64,000 bases of DNA from CALINF01 sp039990395. Lineage in GTDB: Bacteria; Pseudomonadota; Gammaproteobacteria; Pseudomonadales; Halieaceae. Positions 59,853-64,000 of this stretch are shown one piece after another. A program made the translations under genes and the position numbers. The stretch lies in assembly GCA_039990395.1 (NCBI GenBank), contig JBDXFZ010000146.1, positions 1,302,001-1,366,000 of the forward strand, read 5' to 3'. Each line of letters opens with the position of its first letter. Positions within the stretch are counted from its first letter, which is position 1. The notes under the pieces were generated by a model. That model saw only the letters and a list, made by a program, of their open reading frames with translations. It was not told the origin of the DNA and made no database searches.

Positions 59853-60794
59853 TTGAGCGCCTACCTCACCAACCTCACCAACGAGGGCTTGATTCACTTT
59901 GAGGGTCCTGAAACAGTCACGTTCCTGCAAGGCCAAGTCAGCTGCGATGTGCGCAATGTAAGCGAGTCTAACGCGCTCACCGGGGCGTACTGCACTCCAA
60001 AGGGTCGTGTTATTGCGGACTTCCTGTTGGGACAGGTCGGTACAAATCACTGGTTGATGCGACTGCGCAGTGACATCGCTGAGCACACTGCGAACGTGCT
60101 ATCAAAGTACATCGTCTTTTCAAAGTCGGAGCTGGACTCACGACGCACCGACTGGATAACAATGGGCTGCTGGGGTGCAGAGGCGGCAACCACGCTCAAG
60201 GAGCACTTTGGTGACATTCCCAACGAGCTGCATGCCAGTATTGCTACCAACGGTGCATTGATCATTCAGCGTGATAACAACGCACAGCGTTTTGAGCTAT
60301 GGCTAGAGCGCGAGCACTGCTGCGCACAAATCGACGCTCTATCTGCCAACTGCTTACATGGTTCTCTAGAACGCTGGACAGGCATGGATATCGAGTCTGG
60401 CCTGACCCGAGTAAGTGCAGCAACTACAGAAACAATGACGCCACAGGCACTCAACTACGACCTGACGGGACAGGTTGATTTTCGCAAAGGATGTTACACC
60501 GGTCAGGAGGTCGTCGCTCGCTTACACTATAAAGGCGAAAGCAAACGCAGAACGTTCGCTGCGCGGCTGAACAAAGAAGACAGCTCTAAGGTTGGCGCTG
60601 ACATCGTCACCCTGGACGGGTCCACTGTTGGCACGGTGTTAGATCAAGGGCTGGATGAAGATCAATGTACAGTCATTCTCTTCGAACTGGCTATTAAGGC
60701 GCGAGAACAAACGTTACAGCTTGGCAACGCCGAGAACGCCCAACCGATCACCCTACTATCGCTGCCCTACCCTTATCCAAGCAAGAGCGAGTAA
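59853..60794 (+). CDS. ygfZ: tRNA-modifying/Fe-S repair protein YgfZ
   Basis: This 313-residue folate-binding protein of the GcvT-like fold aids Fe-S enzyme maintenance and tRNA modification (MiaB-linked). The signature K-G-C-Y-T-G-Q-E (about 213-220) with its conserved Cys is clear, as is F-L-Q-G-Q-V-S-C-D (about 21-29). I choose a TTG start at 59853 because AAGGAG at 59842-59847 is ideally spaced and the family usually begins with L-x-x-L-x-x-E-G-L-I; ATG 59805/59808 are alternatives. It is convergent with ung. Confidence 0.92.
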   Translation: MSAYLTNLTNEGLIHFEGPETVTFLQGQVSCDVRNVSESNALTGAYCTPKGRVIADFLLGQVGTNHWLMRLRSDIAEHTANVLSKYIVFSKSELDSRRTDWITMGCWGAEAATTLKEHFGDIPNELHASIATNGALIIQRDNNAQRFELWLEREHCCAQIDALSANCLHGSLERWTGMDIESGLTRVSAATTETMTPQALNYDLTGQVDFRKGCYTGQEVVARLHYKGESKRRTFAARLNKEDSSKVGADIVTLDGSTVGTVLDQGLDEDQCTVILFELAIKAREQTLQLGNAENAQPITLLSLPYPYPSKSE

Positions 60795-60812
60795 ATCACC
60801 TGTTGTTTTACC

Positions 60813-61556
60813 CTAGCCGGGGACGCACCAGTCAATGGGTTTTTGGCCCCTGCCCTGCAAGTATTCATTGGCTTGCGAGAAGTGCCTGCAACCAAAAAAG
60901 CCGCGATAGGCGCTCAGTGGCGAGGGGTGAGGAGCGTTCAACACGCAGTGCTTTTGTTTATCAATGCTCGCGCCCTTTTTTTGGGCGTAGCTACCCCACA
61001 GCATAAAGACCAGGCCAGTGCGTTCGCGACTTGCCACTTCTATTACTTTATCGGTGAATCGCTCCCACCCCATGCCCTTGTGTGACGCTGCCTGAGACGC
61101 TTCCACGGAAAGCACGCTGTTTAGTAAGAGCACTCCCTGGCCCGCCCACCCGGTAAGATCACCGCGTGTGGGAATGGGGCAACCCAAATCAGTGTGGATT
61201 TCCCGGTAAATGTTGGTAAGAGACGGTGGCACGGCAACGCCCTCAGGCACGGAAAAACAAAGGCCGTGCGCTTGGCCGGCGCCGTGATAAGGGTCCTGTC
61301 CGATTATCACAACTTTCACTTTCGGCAAGGGTGTGTGAGTAAAAGCGCTGAATACCTCGTTAGACTCAGGGTAGATCTGCTTTCCGGCAGCGCGCTCACG
61401 TTGCAGAAAGTGCCGCAAACCGACCATATAGTCGTCATCGAATTCAGCGGCCAGGTGGGCTAGCCAGCTTCGCTCTAACTGTACGGGTCTTTCAGGCACC
61501 TGAATCTCCGGGTTTATTTTACTACTCGACTCTAGCGTAGCACCATTAGAGTCCAC
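60813..61556 (-). CDS. ung: Uracil-DNA glycosylase
   Basis: This 247-residue repair enzyme removes uracil from DNA. The catalytic water-activating loop is G-Q-D-P-Y-H-G (85-91), the Asn-containing segment is L-L-L-N-S-V-L-S-V (about 146-154), and H-P-S-P-L-S-A-Y-R-G-F-F-G is the leucine intercalation loop. The first about 30 residues are an unusual Ser/Gln-rich extension. Its stop is 18 bp from the ygfZ stop. Confidence 0.96.
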   Translation of the reverse strand: MDSNGATLESSSKINPEIQVPERPVQLERSWLAHLAAEFDDDYMVGLRHFLQRERAAGKQIYPESNEVFSAFTHTPLPKVKVVIIGQDPYHGAGQAHGLCFSVPEGVAVPPSLTNIYREIHTDLGCPIPTRGDLTGWAGQGVLLLNSVLSVEASQAASHKGMGWERFTDKVIEVASRERTGLVFMLWGSYAQKKGASIDKQKHCVLNAPHPSPLSAYRGFFGCRHFSQANEYLQGRGQKPIDWCVPG

Positions 61557-61627
61557 AGGTCGGCCGCAGGTGGTATACTCCTGCTCGCCAGATTATTCAT
61601 GATTGCACCAATCTCGAGCGCGATGTC

Positions 61628-63841
61628 TTGAACAAACCCCAAACAACCCAACCCGGTTATTTCGATATGGCTCGCAGCGCGCTGACAGCCGCTATTGAGG
61701 CGCCATCCTGGCTGGGGACATCCGCCAGACCATCCACCGGACACACCATCCCAACAGATTTTATTGGCGTCAATGTCGCCTCTGGATGCGATTCTCGAAC
61801 CGAAGACTACATACTCCGAAGCCTCCGCGACCTGAACATACACAACGTGCGAATGCACTACACCTACGAGAGCCCGAACGGTCCCACCCAGCGACTGCTA
61901 GACCGACTCATTGACTGTGGATTCAGCGTGATGCTCTGTGTCTTCCCCGAACTGGATAGATCACAGCGCCTGAGTCAGGACAGTTCACTACAGGATCAAT
62001 GGCGGCTGTTTCTCACCGATCTGTTTACCCGCTACGAGAATCAGGTAGACATCTTTGAGATTGGCAACACGCCCAATCGTCGAAAGTGGTCAGCGTTTAC
62101 GGGGCGCAGCGTGGTTACCGGCTGGGACATCGCGCAAGAGGTTGCATGTGAATTTTCCATCACACTGGCTGGACCCAACATATCCGACTTCGAGCCCCTT
62201 TATAACAGTTTCTACCTCTCTCTCATCGGCAGGTCCGGGCAGGTACCGGCGGTTCATACAGACAACTTGTTCGTTGAACGGGTAATTGAGCCAGAGGCCT
62301 ACGATCATCGGGCTCTCGGGCGCTGGCTGACTCGCCCCGCCCAGCTCAATATGATTAAAAAGGCGCGTATTCTTCAGCGCCTGGGTCAGAGGCACGGCAG
62401 CCACAAACTGATTTGCGCCTATACGTGCTGGACATTCCAGCGTCTGGCGAGACGATCGCTATCACCTCATATCAAACAAGCTGATTACATTGTGCGTTAT
62501 CTTGTATTGGCAGCGGCCAGCGGTGCGCTGAATCGGGTGTACTGGGGACCGTTAATCTGTCATCGCGACGGATTGATCGATGACGCCTGCAACGAGTATC
62601 CCGCTATCGACCAGGTCAGTTACTACCGCCAGGTTAAAGGGGATGCGGAGGACTTCTATCGCACACCCGCGTTTAATGCCCTTGCTACTATTACAAAGCG
62701 TCTGTCTGGAGCAACTATCGTGCGAGCGCAGCACGATCCCTTCGGCGCTAGTATCTTTGAATTCACTGGGCTCGCGGGGGACTTTTTCGCCATTGCATGG
62801 ACTCGAGACCGTCAATGCATCCGCTTCAGCGAACTACTAGGCACCGCAGCTAAGAACATCACTGCGATCAGTGATGCGCTAGGAGAACCCCACTCTGGAC
62901 CGGCGCTCATCAATGAACACCCGCTGATTTTGGATCTAGAATCACCACTTGGCAGCCTCCCTAAAATAGCCCCATCAAAACGCTCCGCCGTTCAGATGAA
63001 CGGACCCACATTGCAGTCGCTACCATGGGAAGCTGAGGGCTGGCGCGGTGATTATTGCGTGGCTTTGCCATGCCAGGAAAACGAAAGCAAATTACACGAG
63101 GCTCTGTCACCCGCTATGTTGCCCTCCCAGCCTGAAATAGAGGTACTGCGAGATGCACGAAATAGATTATGGAACATTCAAGATCCCCGCCTGAACAGTC
63201 GCAAAATCACGGTGAAATTAAACCGCGTGAAAGGCATCAAAAAATTCACGTATAGATTTCGGCCCAGCAAGGGCCTGCGTCACTTCAGCAACGCCTGCGC
63301 CATGCTTCGACATGGCATTGCGACACCTGCACCGATTGCCTACTTTGAACGCGATAATGCGCCTGGCATCCAGAATTCCTGGTATCTATGTGAATTCATA
63401 CCGGGCGCCTTCTCTGCCAAGGATGTCTACCGCGCACTCAATGGGGGTGATTCTCACTACCGGAATCTTGATGCTAGCGCCTGGTTTAAACTGCTCAGCG
63501 AGTTTGTTTGCCGCATGCACAACATGCAGATTGTCCATCGCGATCTCTCGGCTGGTAATCTGCTGATCTCGCAACAGGACGATGGCAGCTTTACGCCCAT
63601 GGTCATTGACATTGGTCGCGCGTGGATCTGGCAGGGGCCGGGCTCAAAAGTTTTCGGCTGGAGGCGGCTACAGGACCTTGTGAGAATCGCCTACAAGCTG
63701 AACTGGCAAAACAGAGAGGCGTTCGTGCGCTGCTATGAGCAGTATTGGGAGAGACAGCTGCCAACACTCTGGCGGCTGGGCTTCGTATATTACGACTACA
63801 AACAGGCTATGAAAAAGCGACTCAGAGCACTTCGCCGGTAG
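61628..63841 (+). CDS. Glycosidase-like plus Kdo/WaaP-kinase-like fusion protein
   Basis: I do not recognise a characterised homologue. The N-terminal half (about 40-370) looks like a TIM-barrel glycosidase of the GH39/GH79/GH5 type, with I-F-E-I-G-N-T-P-N at 142-150; the usual N-E-P acid/base Glu is Thr148. After a middle region comes a C-terminal kinase (about 555-737) of the Kdo/WaaP lipopolysaccharide-kinase group: H-R-D-L-S-A-G-N-L-L (637-646), I-D-I-G-R (Asp661 replacing the DFG Asp), with R-H-G-I-A-T-P-A-P upstream. No signal peptide is seen. A cell-surface sugar kinase with a carbohydrate-binding pseudo-enzyme half is a reasonable guess. Start TTG 61628 is uncertain; ATG 61667 is possible. 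Confidence 0.72.
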   Translation: MNKPQTTQPGYFDMARSALTAAIEAPSWLGTSARPSTGHTIPTDFIGVNVASGCDSRTEDYILRSLRDLNIHNVRMHYTYESPNGPTQRLLDRLIDCGFSVMLCVFPELDRSQRLSQDSSLQDQWRLFLTDLFTRYENQVDIFEIGNTPNRRKWSAFTGRSVVTGWDIAQEVACEFSITLAGPNISDFEPLYNSFYLSLIGRSGQVPAVHTDNLFVERVIEPEAYDHRALGRWLTRPAQLNMIKKARILQRLGQRHGSHKLICAYTCWTFQRLARRSLSPHIKQADYIVRYLVLAAASGALNRVYWGPLICHRDGLIDDACNEYPAIDQVSYYRQVKGDAEDFYRTPAFNALATITKRLSGATIVRAQHDPFGASIFEFTGLAGDFFAIAWTRDRQCIRFSELLGTAAKNITAISDALGEPHSGPALINEHPLILDLESPLGSLPKIAPSKRSAVQMNGPTLQSLPWEAEGWRGDYCVALPCQENESKLHEALSPAMLPSQPEIEVLRDARNRLWNIQDPRLNSRKITVKLNRVKGIKKFTYRFRPSKGLRHFSNACAMLRHGIATPAPIAYFERDNAPGIQNSWYLCEFIPGAFSAKDVYRALNGGDSHYRNLDASAWFKLLSEFVCRMHNMQIVHRDLSAGNLLISQQDDGSFTPMVIDIGRAWIWQGPGSKVFGWRRLQDLVRIAYKLNWQNREAFVRCYEQYWERQLPTLWRLGFVYYDYKQAMKKRLRALRR

Positions 63842-63900
63842 GCTGCTTGTTCGGAACATCAGTAGCGTTATACTGGAGCTAAAGACTAATCGAATGCGCC

Positions 63901-64000
63901 GTGCAATTGCCTTTTGCACACAGTGCGCGACTGGACCGAGTGAGTGTGGCTCTGAACCAAACACAAGCATTGCCGTTAGCTGCTACTGTTGAACTCGCAG
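63901..64000 (+). CDS. Possible CDS start, open at the right edge (unidentified)
   Basis: From GTG 63901 a frame stays open to the end of the window, encoding 33 residues that begin V-Q-L-P-F-A-H-S-A-R. No ribosome site lies at usual spacing. A competing frame from ATG 63894 stops after 32 codons. It could belong to a gene following the kinase fusion; too little is visible to identify. Confidence 0.3.
   Translation, partial: MQLPFAHSARLDRVSVALNQTQALPLAATVELA

Noticed and set aside
63894..63992. 32-codon frame from ATG 63894
   Set aside because: It is short, Cys-rich, without ribosome site and ends within the window; the overlapping GTG frame at least remains open.

Overview
The window looks like chromosomal DNA of a marine gammaproteobacterium. 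The best clue is the core block on the minus strand from about 57.2 kb down to 42.2 kb: rpoE(algU)-rseA(mucA)-rseB(mucB)-rseC(mucC)-mucD-lepA-lepB-DUF4845-rnc-era-recO-acpS-cysM-relA-mazG-adk. nadB diverges from rpoE, as in Pseudomonas and its relatives. The lysine-rich AlgP/histone H1-like protein, the two soluble PQQ dehydrogenases, the TonB receptor and the sulfatase suggest an aerobic, heterotrophic marine lineage close to Halieaceae/Cellvibrionales. That placement is inference from gene content only. No tRNA, rRNA, CRISPR array, insertion sequence or prophage was seen.

Region by region. 1-14.5 kb is an oxidative accessory region. It holds the end of a spinster-type MFS transporter, a penicillin-acylase-like lipoprotein, and then a tightly packed plus-strand run: cytochrome c lipoprotein, FAD lactone oxidase/dehydrogenase, fold-III PLP protein, crotonase, CvfB-like RNA-binding protein, PQQ dehydrogenase and TauD-like dioxygenase. 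A minus-strand SLOG/four-TM protein follows, and then a second PQQ dehydrogenase. 14.5-18.9 kb holds a serine beta-lactamase-like hydrolase, cytochrome b561, a Nudix hydrolase and a secreted M20 amidohydrolase. 19.0-23.4 kb holds a fungal-type saccharopine dehydrogenase pair, coupled to a periplasmic class-A-beta-lactamase-fold protein, which meets a second such protein tail to tail. 23.5-28.4 kb holds an exported glucan-water-dikinase-like protein, a DUF442 phosphatase-like protein and a sulfatase. 28.8-34.1 kb holds purC, outer-membrane phospholipase A, a DUF3313 lipoprotein and a TonB-dependent receptor.

34.1-40.1 kb is a minus-strand housekeeping run: trpS, a QTMAN/GTDC1-like glycosyltransferase, an M18 aminopeptidase, a beta-hydroxyacid dehydrogenase, uppP and tsaB. 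mobA (plus strand, behind a possible 13-residue leader ORF) and the histone-like gene with an 11-copy 18-bp repeat follow, and then the core block. 57.4-61.6 kb is nadB, ygfX, sdhE, ygfZ and ung. The window ends with a 737-residue protein that joins a glycosidase-like N-terminal half (putative acid/base Glu replaced by Thr) to a Kdo/WaaP-type kinase domain.

How the genes work together. The sigma-E cassette (rpoE, anti-sigma RseA, its protector RseB, RseC and protease MucD) monitors the envelope; a GAACTT-N16-TCT element ahead of rpoE suggests autoregulation. LepB, PldA, UppP, the TonB receptor and the exported hydrolases also act on the envelope. The accessory oxidoreductases probably pass electrons from periplasmic sugar or lactone oxidation to cytochromes and quinone. 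The strongest candidates for undescribed biology are the SLOG/four-TM protein, the exported dikinase and the pseudo-glycosidase/kinase fusion.
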